This document shows, piece after piece, positions 31,620 to 40,551 of a stretch of 64,000 bases of DNA (position 1 is the first letter of the stretch; each line of letters starts with the position of its first letter). Below the pieces are notes generated by a model that saw nothing but the letters and a program-made list of their open reading frames with translations, searched no databases and was not told where the DNA came from. Location of the stretch: positions 248,001 through 312,000 of the forward strand of contig NZ_JQLY01000001.1 of assembly GCF_000744455.1 (NCBI RefSeq). Reading direction: 5' to 3'. The translations under genes were made by a program, and so were the position numbers. This DNA is from Methanobacterium sp. SMA-27. Its GTDB lineage: Archaea; Methanobacteriota; Methanobacteria; Methanobacteriales; Methanobacteriaceae.

Positions 31620-31805
31620 ACAGTCAACCCTACGGATTTGGTGGAAATGTACAGTTTTGGACAAAATTCGCTGAAAGCACCCCCTGAAGAACAAAAAGTT
31701 ATGATATAAGACGAAAAATTTAAGAAAATATATGATGCAATGACTCTAGGTGCCAATAATGTATGTTTCAACTGCATTAAAAACTGTCCTGTAGGCGATT
31801 ATTAA
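31620..31805 (+). pseudogene. Remnant of an Fe-S protein
   Basis: A plus-strand frame interrupted by an in-frame TAA at 31707-31709 encodes TVNPTDLVEMYSFGQNSLK before the stop and KKIYDAMTLGANNVCFNCI then KNCPVGDY after it. The C-x2-C-x3-CPVG cluster resembles a 4Fe-4S binding site. No start codon or upstream domain is left. It is a decayed gene; the exact family is not recognised. Confidence 0.4.
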
Positions 31806-31810
31806 TTTAA

Positions 31811-32194
31811 TTAAGGAGGTTTTTTGGATTTAAGTTGATGGTCTATAAGAGCTAATTCTATAGCGTTTTGTATTTCTGTGTCGTTGTAGGGTTTTTTGAG
31901 GTATGCTGATGGTTGGGTTTTTTGGGCTCTTTCTAATGTTTTATTGTCATAGTGGGCTGTTAGGTATATGAATGGTATTTTACAGTTATCTTTTATTATT
32001 TGGGCTGCTTTTATTCCGTCTAATTCCCCTTTTATTATGATATCCATTAAAATTAGATCTGGTTTGGTTTCTTCAATTATTTTTAGTGCCTCTTCTCCTT
32101 TAGTTACTATTCCAAGTATGTTATACCCTAAATCTTCTAATCGTGCTTTTAAATCTATTGCTAATCGTTATATTACTATATAAATCTTTTCCAT
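31811..32194 (-). pseudogene. Response regulator receiver domain with internal stop
   Basis: Minus-strand frame from ATG 32194: MEKIYIVI, then an in-frame stop where the acidic EDE pocket should be, then RLAIDLKARLEDLGYNILGI, phosphoacceptor Asp in LILMDIII, Thr in IYLTAHYD and Lys in AYLKKPYND, ending LKSKKPP. Every later landmark of the receiver domain is intact, but the pocket is replaced by a stop and is short of residues, so the protein cannot be phosphorylated even if restarted at an internal Met (for example 32047). Closest visible relative is the regulator at 6791-7240. Confidence 0.7.
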
Positions 32195-32363
32195 TAGATT
32201 GGTTTAAGAGATTATCCAATTAAAAAAAGTTCGTTATAGCATTTAATGAAAATAATACAGGATTTTAAATTTTTATCAACATTTATTAAATTGAGATTAT
32301 TATTAGATTTTGATCTATATAGAATAATTTTAAACTATCTTAAAACGCGATTACTAATCTAAA

Positions 32364-32555
32364 TTGTATATATTTGCAGCACATATAAGTCAAATCTCAA
32401 AGAAAGATGGAGAAACAATATTCAATAATGCAGATGTAACTGGATGTGCATCCAAGTACATAAGAGAAATAGGTAGAGAAAAAGACTTTTTCAAGGCAGG
32501 AGATTGCATACCAATATATGGGGTAACAGATTCTGGCAAAAGATTTCTCAAATGA
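32364..32555 (+). pseudogene. C-terminal fragment resembling methanogenesis marker protein 8
   Basis: The 63-codon frame encodes YIFAAHISQISKKDGETIF and NNADVTGCASKYIREIG, ending CIPIYGVTDSGKRFLK. This matches, from memory, the last 60 residues of the DUF2099/marker-8 family (F-A-H-T-G, ADIVTxCASKxIRE, xxPVFAxTxxGK). The N-terminal two thirds are missing and there is no ribosome binding site before the TTG at 32364. It is probably a leftover of a duplicated or deleted marker-8-like gene. Confidence 0.45.
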
Positions 32556-33134
32556 GGATATATAAAATTGGTGGTTTAAAGGAGAAATAAGATCCAAAAT
32601 ACCTAAACAATAATTTAAATCACATTTTGTTTTTACAGGAGTTTAATATATTTAGAATAACGGAAAGTTTCCTTGAGCTATAAATTTCAATACGGTTTAA
32701 GATTCAATGCAGGAGCTTCCAGAATATCAAATGCAAGTATCATAAACTGAAATCTTGAACAGAACTTATTGATTATATCTATCTAAAGTAATATTGATTT
32801 AATATATGATTGAAGTTTAATTCTGAATTACCGAAATTTATTTATGCCTTCAAAATTATAACAATTGTTATAACTAAATATTAGTTAAGTTATGGGGGTG
32901 ATTACAGGAAGAAGATAAGAAACAGAGATGCATCAATTTATTTTGCAAAGCAGACTCATCGATCCTGGAAATACCTAAAAATTCTTTAATATAACCATGT
33001 ACATTTTTTTGAAGTGTATTAAAACATTTATTTCAATTAATCATTAATTTTTGAGTTTATTACTTTTAAACGATGGGTTGGACAGCAAATCGGGAATATT
33101 AGTTATACATTACTTAAATGTACAGGTGATGTAA
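32556..33134. other. Gene-free stretch with decayed DNA
   Basis: About 580 bases with only very short frames. A ggggtgatt purine stretch near 32895 looks like an orphan ribosome binding site, followed by a frame of fewer than 30 codons. No family could be recognised. Confidence 0.35.
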
Positions 33135-33279
33135 ATGGTATTAGATTCGGTGTTTAGAAAAGAAGTAAATGCAACTACAAGATTTGTTAAAGGCTATAAA
33201 GGTAAAGTTTATTATCTTTTCAGTTTGCAGTAAAAAACTCTTTGAAGAACATCCTGAAAAATATTCTAAAATCAAATAA
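33135..33279 (+). pseudogene. YHS-domain protein with frameshift
   Basis: ATG 33135 is preceded by AGGTGAT. The frame reads MVLDSVFRKEVNATTRF, then VKGYKGKVYYLFSLQ and a stop at about 33231; shifting by one base restores CSKKLFEEHPEKYSKIK and a stop at 33277-33279. Joined, this is a complete YHS domain (DPVCxxxV...YxGKxYYFCSxxCxxxFxxxPxKY). The first metal-binding Cys has become Phe (DSVF). Both changes indicate a dead gene. YHS domains bind metals and are often found with heavy-metal transporters. Confidence 0.7.
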
Positions 33280-33546
33280 TTAAGACCTGGCCAATTAGGG
33301 GAAAAAGTTTCTAATTGATCTTTATTCAACCTAATCTATTATTCCCCTAAAATTTTAATTTTATTTAATTTTATTTAGAGAGAAAATCAATGAGAGGAGT
33401 ATGTAGAATGGAAAATTTGTAGTGGAAATATTAAGTCTTTGAAGCTGCAATAGTCAGTAAATAATTGATATGAGTAGTTTTTTAATTTTTTTTACATATG
33501 GATAAATATTTATATTACTCTAACTCATGAACTAAAATTCATTAAG

Positions 33547-35133
33547 ATGGATAGTGAAATGATGAAAGTAATCATAGCTGATCAAATAAATGAAAAAGGG
33601 ATTAAAAACCTTGAAGAAGTTGCAGATGTTGTAGTTGATTTTTCCATCACACAAGAAGAGCTAATAAGCAAAATTAAAGATTTTGATGCTATTATTGTAA
33701 GAAGTAGAACCAAAGTAACCCGTGCTGTAATAGAAGCTGGAGAAAAACTTAAAATTATAGCAAGGGCTGGCGTTGGAGTAGATAATGTTGATGTAGAAGC
33801 TGCCACTGAAAGAGGAGTAATGGTGGTCAATGCACCAGAATCCGCATCAATTACTGTTGCAGAACTCACAATAGGACTTATACTCGCGCTTGCAAGAAAG
33901 ATTTCAATTGCAGATAAATCAGTGAAAGAAGGGAGATGGGAAAAAAGTAAATTCATGGGTACAGAACTTAACGGGAAAACTCTTGGAATTATAGGTTTAG
34001 GAAGAATTGGAACACAGGTCTTAAAAAGAGCAAAAGCATTTGGAATGAGTATTTTAGTTTATGATCCATACATAACCAAAGAAGCTGCAAAGGAGCTTGG
34101 TGTGGACATAGTAGACTTTCAAACATTGCTTAAAAATTCTGATATAATGACTATCCATGTACCACTCAGTCCTGAAACCAAGTACCTCATATCCAAAGAT
34201 CAATTTAAAATGATGAAAGAAAATGCAATTATAGTAAATGCAGCAAGGGGAGGCATAATAAATGAAGATGACCTCTATGAAGCACTTAAAATTGGTAAAT
34301 TGGGTGGTGCAGCATTAGATGTATTTGAGAAAGAACCTCCTGAAGTTAGTCCTCTTTTAACACTTGATAATGTAATTTTAACTCCCCATATCGGTGCATC
34401 AACCAAGGAAGCACAAATAGATGCTGCTGTCAGAGTGGCTAATGAAGTTAAAACCGTATTTGAAGGTGGAACACCTAAAAACGTTATTAACATGCCAGTT
34501 TTAGATAAAGAAACTTTACAAAAAGTCAAACCACATTTTAAAGTTGCTGAAAAGCTTGGAAATTTCCTTATCCAGACTGCAAAGGGAAATATAAAGGAAG
34601 TAAATATAACATACTGCGGGGAATTAGCAGAATTCCCAAAACAAGACATTATAACAAGATTTTTATTAAAAGAAATTTTAGATCCAATACTTACCGAACC
34701 TGTTAATTTGATAAATGCTCATTCAGTTGCGAAAAATAGGGGGATTATAATAACTGAAGGAAAAAGATCGGATGCAAAAGGCCACAAAAACCTTATAAAA
34801 GTTGGAATGCAAGATGATGAGACTGAAATGATTATTGAAGGTACATTTAATGAAGAACCACGGATCGTAAAGATAAACGATTATAAATTAAATATTAAAC
34901 CCAAAGGAAACATGTTAATTGTAAAATACAAAGATTTACCAGGAACAATAGGTACAATAGGAACAAAACTTGGAGAACATAACATAAATATTGCGACAAT
35001 GCAAGTAGGTAGAAAAGATCTTGGTGGAGAAGCGGTAATGATCTTAAAAGTTGACCAAAATGTCTTAAAAGACATAGTCGAAGAGGTTAAGAGGTTAAAA
35101 TATGTTTATGATGTTATTCCAATTAATTTGTAG
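33547..35133 (+). CDS. serA: D-3-phosphoglycerate dehydrogenase
   Basis: First enzyme of serine synthesis, 528 residues. It has the substrate domain ([17 protein letters not shown]), the NAD-binding Rossmann fold [13 protein letters not shown], the catalytic Arg in [13 protein letters not shown], Glu in DVFEKEP and His in [13 protein letters not shown], followed by an intervening domain (about 320-450) and a C-terminal ACT domain ([17 protein letters not shown]) for feedback control by serine. This is the long form common in methanogens. Start codons at 33547, 33559 and 33562 are possible; the last gives the usual MKVIIAD beginning. Confidence 0.97.
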   Translation: MDSEMMKVIIADQINEKGIKNLEEVADVVVDFSITQEELISKIKDFDAIIVRSRTKVTRAVIEAGEKLKIIARAGVGVDNVDVEAATERGVMVVNAPESASITVAELTIGLILALARKISIADKSVKEGRWEKSKFMGTELNGKTLGIIGLGRIGTQVLKRAKAFGMSILVYDPYITKEAAKELGVDIVDFQTLLKNSDIMTIHVPLSPETKYLISKDQFKMMKENAIIVNAARGGIINEDDLYEALKIGKLGGAALDVFEKEPPEVSPLLTLDNVILTPHIGASTKEAQIDAAVRVANEVKTVFEGGTPKNVINMPVLDKETLQKVKPHFKVAEKLGNFLIQTAKGNIKEVNITYCGELAEFPKQDIITRFLLKEILDPILTEPVNLINAHSVAKNRGIIITEGKRSDAKGHKNLIKVGMQDDETEMIIEGTFNEEPRIVKINDYKLNIKPKGNMLIVKYKDLPGTIGTIGTKLGEHNINIATMQVGRKDLGGEAVMILKVDQNVLKDIVEEVKRLKYVYDVIPINL

Positions 35134-35243
35134 TCAAATTTAGAAAAGATAAACTAAAGGTTTCTGTCTTATTAATTTCCGGTTTTGTCGAAATCATAAT
35201 ATTAATAATGATATGAGGAAAGTTATCTTTAGGATTAATACTC

Positions 35244-35375
35244 CTATGTGAAAATTTCACTAATAACTTCATTATTAAGATTACCATTTAAATGGATTAA
35301 TAAATAATATTCAACCCATTTACTCTCATCATTGTAATCTGAGCTATTTTTGATATTATCAACAAAAATTTTCAT
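35244..35375 (-). CDS. Small protein, 43 residues
   Basis: A minus-strand frame begins at ATG 35375 with a perfect ribosome binding site GAGGAGG (35381-35387) and encodes MKIFVDNIKNSSDYNDESK then WVEYYLLIHLNGNLNNEVI and ends SEIFT. A TATA-like tract (atatataaa) lies just upstream. The signals make it more likely than chance to be translated. It is acidic and soluble; no family is recognised. Confidence 0.5.
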   Translation of the reverse strand: MKIFVDNIKNSSDYNDESKWVEYYLLIHLNGNLNNEVISEIFT

Positions 35376-35665
35376 GATTTTTCCTCCTCAACTTTTTTTA
35401 TATATCTGAAAAGCTGTTTCTTTTATAATAATTCCTTATGAAAATTATTTGTTGGAAAAAAATTTTAGTGTAAAATAAATGATAAATGAGCATTATTTTT
35501 TTATTCATTTGGAAAATCTAACTTCAATTTATAAGTTATGAGCAGATTAGATGGTATTGGAATGGATATTTTCAAATGCAAATTATAAATCCATGAAAAT
35601 TCATGGAGTAATATTTATGAATTTAAGATATGGTTTTAATATTCAATTTAAAATTTGTATCCCGG

Positions 35666-35830
35666 TTAAATGTATTTAGAAATAGAAAATATCCATAATC
35701 TATTGTTTATTTTACTTTGATAATCTATAACATACCTATTAAAACTATCAAATCTTACATTACATATGGTACAACCAAGATTATAAAAAATACATTCATT
35801 CTTTTCCATTCTAATTATACTTAGCCTCAT
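35666..35830 (-). CDS. Possible small Cys-containing protein, 54 residues
   Basis: Frame from ATG 35830 on the minus strand, preceded at nine bases by GGAGG, encodes MRLSIIRMEKNECIFYNLG and CTICNVRFDSFNRYVID, ending SISKYI. A CTIC pair and one further Cys could bind metal. The frame extends to 35863 without a better start. No homologue is recognised and the call depends on the binding site alone. Confidence 0.35.
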   Translation of the reverse strand: MRLSIIRMEKNECIFYNLGCTICNVRFDSFNRYVIDYQSKINNRLWIFSISKYI

Positions 35831-36087
35831 AATACATAACCTCCGTATCAGGAAAGTGAACACACAAAATCTGGAATATTCCCTTTTGAGATAAGTTCAT
35901 TTGAGAATAACTAAAAAAATTAGATCTAAAAATGGTGTCCATAGTTAGAATAACATATATAAAATAGTGTGAACTTATATCTAAAAAGTGAGAAAAAAGG
36001 GTGCTAAGTTAACCTCTACAAAGATTTATTAATATTTAAATATAAGGGTATAGATCATATTAATGATACAAGTGTAAAGGGATCGTC

Positions 36088-36564
36088 ATGAGATGTGAGA
36101 TATGTGGAAAAAAATTAGTGGAAGAACCTCTGAAGACTAAAATAGATGGTTCAATAATGCTTACTTGTAAAGAATGCTCAAAATTTGGTAAAGTACAGAG
36201 AGAAGCTCCAAAACCCAAAAGACCAGGAGCACCAAGGAGCAGTAGGGCAACCAAGAGAGTTCAAAGGCCAAGAGAACCGGCCGAAGAAGTTGTTGAAAAT
36301 TTTAAAGATATAGTTAGGCAAGCAAGAGAGAAGAAAGGATGGTCTCGTGAAGAACTTGCAGAGAAAATATATGAAAAAGCATCTGTAGTAGGAAGGATAG
36401 AATCAGGTAAAATGGTGCCGGATCTAAAGCTTGCAAAGAAAATAGAGAAATTAATGAATGTTGTTTTGATAGAAAAAACAGATGATGTTTCAGCAGATGA
36501 AATGGGTCATTCAAAAATTAAAGGATCCACAATTGGAGATATTGCTCGAATAAAAAGAAATTAA
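36088..36564 (+). CDS. Multiprotein bridging factor 1 homologue
   Basis: Archaeal MBF1, a helix-turn-helix factor linked to translation and stress regulation, 158 residues. An N-terminal zinc ribbon (CEICGKKL at 3-10, LTCKECSKFG at about 36-45) is joined by a basic Pro/Arg-rich linker (PKPKRPGAPRSSRATKRV) to a Cro/C1-type HTH (VRQAREKKGWSREELAEKI...ASVVGRIESGKMVPDLKLAKKIEKLMNV in outline), as in the family. It is preceded by an AT-rich leader and is monocistronic. Confidence 0.92.
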   Translation: MRCEICGKKLVEEPLKTKIDGSIMLTCKECSKFGKVQREAPKPKRPGAPRSSRATKRVQRPREPAEEVVENFKDIVRQAREKKGWSREELAEKIYEKASVVGRIESGKMVPDLKLAKKIEKLMNVVLIEKTDDVSADEMGHSKIKGSTIGDIARIKRN

Positions 36565-36635
36565 AATTATTTGAACCTTTAATTCTTTTTTTATATGTAC
36601 TTATAACTTAATTTTAAAATAAAATTGTATTAAAT

Positions 36636-37004
36636 TTAATTTCCTTTGTTTTTATGGGAATAATAACCCTTCAGGTATGTAAGCCCATTAAATAATTGTT
36701 CTAAATCTTTAAATTCACCATACTCCTCACTAATTACTATAACATGGGCCGGAGGGTGTATCTTTCTTATATGAACAATGCTTTTGGTTGTGTCATCTTC
36801 TACACGAACAAGAACCGCTATATCTGATTTTGATCTTAATTCCTGTTTTAATATCTTACCTGCAATTTCATCGGCAGTTTTAGGGTTTAATATCCTTGGC
36901 TTTCCAGCCACTTTCAATCCTGCATGTCTTTCAATGTCCGCGATTGTATTCAAAAGTTTTCCCTGATCTTCTGCCCGAATTAAAATTAAAGCCATAATTT
37001 TCAC
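36636..37004 (-). CDS. DUF356 family protein
   Basis: A 122-residue protein of the methanogen family DUF356, function unknown. It starts MKIMALILIRAEDQGKLLN, and contains RILNPKTADEIAGKILKQEL and IRKIHPPAHVIVISEEYGEF, characteristic of the family. The alternating strand-helix pattern suggests a ferredoxin-like or ACT-like fold (inference). It is convergent with MBF1, with 71 bases between them. Confidence 0.82.
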   Translation of the reverse strand: MKIMALILIRAEDQGKLLNTIADIERHAGLKVAGKPRILNPKTADEIAGKILKQELRSKSDIAVLVRVEDDTTKSIVHIRKIHPPAHVIVISEEYGEFKDLEQLFNGLTYLKGYYSHKNKGN

Positions 37005-37119
37005 TCCTTCTAACTAATATTAAATATTAAACTTTTTTAAAATAAATTTTTGTAAATAGATTGAGATTTTCCCAATATTATTTACAAATCACTTTCAAAT
37101 ACACTGATCCTGAGTTGTT

Positions 37120-38382
37120 CTATTTCTTTTTAAGGAACGATGATATGAGTGTGCTTCTAAACAAGACTAGAATAACCAGTATCAATCCTATTGCAGTTTG
37201 TATATTCCCTAGAATATCTAAAATTGATGAGCTTATAGGTAAATTCCATGGAGGTGACGATCTATTATTTCCAAGAGGTTTGAAATATACACCAACAGCG
37301 TTTTGTTTTTGGTTTATATTAATATCGCTTGCTTCCACATCATTAACACCCACAAGGAGCCCACTGCTTATGGCACTATTAATGTCCTTAGCTATTTCTA
37401 TAGCACTAAATCCGTGTTTTTTCACAGATGCGTCTACTATTTCCTGAGTAGTATCTGAGATTCCAGGTGCATCACTTCCATACGACGAAACAGAGGTGGT
37501 ATTACCAGTAACAGTTATTGCATTGTTAAGTGCTTCTGTAGCACTTAGTGTTTTAAGAGGAGTTCCATCTAAAGGACAGGTCTCATAGTTGTCAGCTTCG
37601 GGGAAACTGATGCTCCAACCATCTTCTGGACACACTTTACTGTAATTTTGATCCATTGAAAAACCTGTTTCGTTAAGTTCTGTAGGGGTAAACATATCTC
37701 CTGTTGTTATTCCAGATGCAAGATTCAGAGCTCCTCCTCCATGTTTTTCCCCCGCATTTACAGCAACATTCTGAAATGCAGCAGCTACAACATCTGTTGC
37801 AGGATAACCATCTCTTATCATTTTTCCCATTAATTCAGCTGTTTGCAAACGCACAGCATCAGCAGTACCATACTGCGGGTTACCTGGGGTGTTTAAAAGG
37901 TGAATTATTGCTCCTCGTGATCCTGGAGGAAGCACTGCCAAACCATTTTTATATGGAGTAATTGTAATGGTATTGTTCGCATCAACAACAACAACATATA
38001 CATCGAAATATCCGCCCACTGCGGCACCTATTGTAGGTCCACCTACCATAATCCTTATACCTGAGAAACCATTAGCGGTTGTTGCAGCTTGCGCTGCAGT
38101 TGCACCATTTTCAAGACTATTTAATGCTGTAACTATAGCACCAAGCCTTGGAGTTTCGTTACCTTCACCACCAGATAGCACTGCAAAGTTATGATTCTTT
38201 GAGAGTAAAAATGTAGACTGAAACATGTTTTTCTGCCATGATTGACTCCCTGCTGCAGCACCATTTGGATCCTGTCCTGTAGGATCTGTGATAACTATAA
38301 CGTTCATTGTGGCCGATGCGGTGTTAACAACCATAGAAATGGTTATTATGAATATTAAGCAGATAAATATTTTTGATTTCAT
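37120..38382 (-). CDS. Secreted, C-terminally anchored protein of unknown function
   Basis: The 420-residue protein has an N-terminal signal peptide (FICLIFIITISMVVNTASA) and a C-terminal membrane helix (TAIGLILVILVLFRSTLI) followed by FLKKK, so it is predicted to be anchored outside the cell. The ectodomain contains Gly-rich segments (GGPTIGAAVGGYFDV, GEKHGGGALNLASG) and two Cys in CPEDGW and CPLDGT that could form a disulfide or metal site. It lies 12 bases after the POTRA-like gene, so both form one unit beside the cell-wall genes. No family is assigned. Confidence 0.72.
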   Translation of the reverse strand: MKSKIFICLIFIITISMVVNTASATMNVIVITDPTGQDPNGAAAGSQSWQKNMFQSTFLLSKNHNFAVLSGGEGNETPRLGAIVTALNSLENGATAAQAATTANGFSGIRIMVGGPTIGAAVGGYFDVYVVVVDANNTITITPYKNGLAVLPPGSRGAIIHLLNTPGNPQYGTADAVRLQTAELMGKMIRDGYPATDVVAAAFQNVAVNAGEKHGGGALNLASGITTGDMFTPTELNETGFSMDQNYSKVCPEDGWSISFPEADNYETCPLDGTPLKTLSATEALNNAITVTGNTTSVSSYGSDAPGISDTTQEIVDASVKKHGFSAIEIAKDINSAISSGLLVGVNDVEASDININQKQNAVGVYFKPLGNNRSSPPWNLPISSSILDILGNIQTAIGLILVILVLFRSTLISSFLKKK

Positions 38383-38394
38383 AACATCAACTCC

Positions 38395-38838
38395 TTAATA
38401 AACACCAGGCAACCCAGCAATTTTAATGTTTGAATAGTCTTCAATAACATTCACCGTTACTAATCCTGTATTTTTATCAACCTGTACATCTGCTGCAGCG
38501 ATTGGGGATATAGATGTACCTGGAATAGTTGTAAGTACAACAGCTTCTTTGGCATTATTTATAGCTTCATTCAATGGAATTTTACGTTTACTTGTAACCA
38601 ATGTATCTCCCTGTATATAACTTCCTGATCTGAAACCAACGTTTGCTAAACTACTTTTGATAGAAGCAAGAGGTATTATGTCATTTCCTTTAATTATCAC
38701 TCCTGATATTTGAACTCCCTGATCTCCCACATCTGTGGAAGATGCATATGACATGTAAGTCATGACCCTTCCTGATACGATAAGCATGAAGGCCAATAAT
38801 AAGATGATTAAAGTATCTCTTCTAATTTTTATGAACAT
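38395..38838 (-). CDS. Membrane-anchored protein with a POTRA-like domain
   Basis: A 147-residue protein with one N-terminal membrane segment (TLIILLLAFMLIVSGRVM) and an extracellular domain. From about residue 42 the order VQISGVIIKGNDIIPLASIK, SLANVGFRSGSYIQGD, IPLNEAINNAKEAVVL and VQVDKNTGLVTVNVIE follows the beta-alpha-alpha-beta-beta layout of POTRA domains (as in BamA and FtsQ), including the I-x-GN turn and the closing V-D-x-x-TG-x-V-x-V-x-V-x-E strand. POTRA domains dock partner proteins. It sits upstream of a secreted protein and next to cell-wall genes. The domain call is tentative. Confidence 0.6.
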   Translation of the reverse strand: MFIKIRRDTLIILLLAFMLIVSGRVMTYMSYASSTDVGDQGVQISGVIIKGNDIIPLASIKSSLANVGFRSGSYIQGDTLVTSKRKIPLNEAINNAKEAVVLTTIPGTSISPIAAADVQVDKNTGLVTVNVIEDYSNIKIAGLPGVY

Positions 38839-39003
38839 TCTTTCACCACTTCAGTGCAATAGATATGCACTTATAATATTTATATATGATCTTATCCCGA
38901 TCCTTAAGTCTGATCTGATCTTGATAGATTTAATGTTATGTACAAATTTGATATTAAGTATCTTTAAATTAATTAATGAATATGATAAAAAAAAAATTTA
39001 TCT

Positions 39004-40551
39004 TTATTTTAATTCTTTACATTTGAGAATATCTTCTTTGTATTTATATGCTGCTTCACCAAGACAGACCAATGCCTTTGTATCACAATTTAAACCCTTT
39101 TTAACTCCTTCTACCACCTGATCAGAGGTTGCTCCAAGGGTGCCCTTTTTGAATTTAATTGAGGACATGTCTGTGAGCATGATTTTACCCGAGGAAATAT
39201 ATTCACTTTGTTTTTCAGCAGCTTTCCTCGAGGCAAATGAAGCTGGAACAATAAAATCTCCTAGTTCTAGAACTTTGCTTAATATTTCATTATCTCCCGA
39301 CTCTCCAGATTCGGAAGAAACAGTAAGTACAACAGTGATACTGCTATAAACTTTTTTTAATTCTGTAACAACGGTTTCAATACCTGCAGGATTGTGTCCG
39401 TAGTCAAGGATAACATCCATACCGTTATAATTAAATAAATGTTCAATTCTACCGGGAACACCTTCAAAACTTTCAACGGCATCCACAATATTATTTAAGG
39501 GTATATTGAAGAATTCTCTAGCTGCAGCAATTGCACCAATTGAGTTGTACACATTGTGAAGTCCAACTAACTTCATTTGTATATTAACCACAACATCCTT
39601 TGTTTGGAGTTTGAATCTTCCCTTTGTTTCATCAATTTCCAATGCAAGATAATCTGGTTCCGGTCTAGTTAAACCACATTCACAACTGTATAAACCCGAA
39701 CCTGTGATTGTTTCTTCAATTTTAATTTGCCTTCCACACCAGCATGTTTTGTATCCCACTCCAGATTTTTTAGTATCGAGTCCAAATGTTATAACATCTT
39801 CTTGAGTAACAAGACCAAAAATAGTAGGATCATCTGAATTCACTATAATCGGTTTATTTTTGAAGTATTCAATAAATTCTCCTTTAATTTTTGCATAATC
39901 CATAAAATCATGGTCTTGATCGAGATGGTCCGGGTTAATATTCGTTACTATTCCACAATCTGGTTCGCAACGTTCAACTAGTAATTTAAGATCTCCTGTT
40001 TTTCCAAAGGTACCTGTTTCAAGGACAGCCACATCACCTGCAAGTCTAGCTTGTAAAGGTGGTATATAATCAATATTTCCCTGCAAATTTCTGAAGCCGT
40101 GTTCTGTGGGTTTTAAACCAGCACTCCTACAAATATGTTTCAAAAGTGTGGTGGTTGTGGTTTTCCCATTAGTACCAGTTATGCATAGAACAGGTTTTTC
40201 AGGTTTGAAAATTTTCAGACAATCTTCAACAGGCAAAATATTAATTTTATAATTTGCTATTTTCTTATAAAGATCTGAGTCTTCATTAAGACTTGGAGGA
40301 GGAATTATATAATCTAACTTATTCAAAAATGATTCAGGATGAGCTGTTAAATATAAAGGGATATTATAACCCGTTAATGTATATAAATATTCGCAATCTT
40401 TCTTTTCATGAATGTCTGAACCCAATACATTGAGTTTACGATCTATTAACATTCTTACTATGAGGTTTCCTACAACACCACATATTCCAACAACACCATA
40501 AACATTAGAATCAATTTCTAATGTTTTTTTAATGTTATCTGGGCTATTCAT
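39004..40551 (-). CDS. Mur ligase family protein with MurT-like zinc ribbon
   Basis: A 515-residue ATP-dependent peptide ligase of the Mur family, probably for pseudomurein. Domain order: MurC/D-like Rossmann N-terminus ([18 protein letters not shown], about 17-36), central ATPase with [11 protein letters not shown] (about 123-133), TNINPDHLD, and C-terminal ligase domain with [11 protein letters not shown]. Inside the central domain CWCG and CECG, followed by LTRPEPDY, look like the Cys4 ribbon of MurT. MurT itself lacks the N-terminal domain, so this is a mixed architecture. It overlaps the next Mur ligase gene by eight bases. Substrate not known. Confidence 0.85.
   Translation of the reverse strand: MNSPDNIKKTLEIDSNVYGVVGICGVVGNLIVRMLIDRKLNVLGSDIHEKKDCEYLYTLTGYNIPLYLTAHPESFLNKLDYIIPPPSLNEDSDLYKKIANYKINILPVEDCLKIFKPEKPVLCITGTNGKTTTTTLLKHICRSAGLKPTEHGFRNLQGNIDYIPPLQARLAGDVAVLETGTFGKTGDLKLLVERCEPDCGIVTNINPDHLDQDHDFMDYAKIKGEFIEYFKNKPIIVNSDDPTIFGLVTQEDVITFGLDTKKSGVGYKTCWCGRQIKIEETITGSGLYSCECGLTRPEPDYLALEIDETKGRFKLQTKDVVVNIQMKLVGLHNVYNSIGAIAAAREFFNIPLNNIVDAVESFEGVPGRIEHLFNYNGMDVILDYGHNPAGIETVVTELKKVYSSITVVLTVSSESGESGDNEILSKVLELGDFIVPASFASRKAAEKQSEYISSGKIMLTDMSSIKFKKGTLGATSDQVVEGVKKGLNCDTKALVCLGEAAYKYKEDILKCKELK

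Noticed and set aside
31496..31777. Minus-strand open frame of 93 codons covering repeat copy 2
   Set aside because: It spans the repeat and the Fe-S remnant on the opposite strand, has no ribosome binding site, and the equivalent frame is broken in repeat copy 1. Not supported as a gene.
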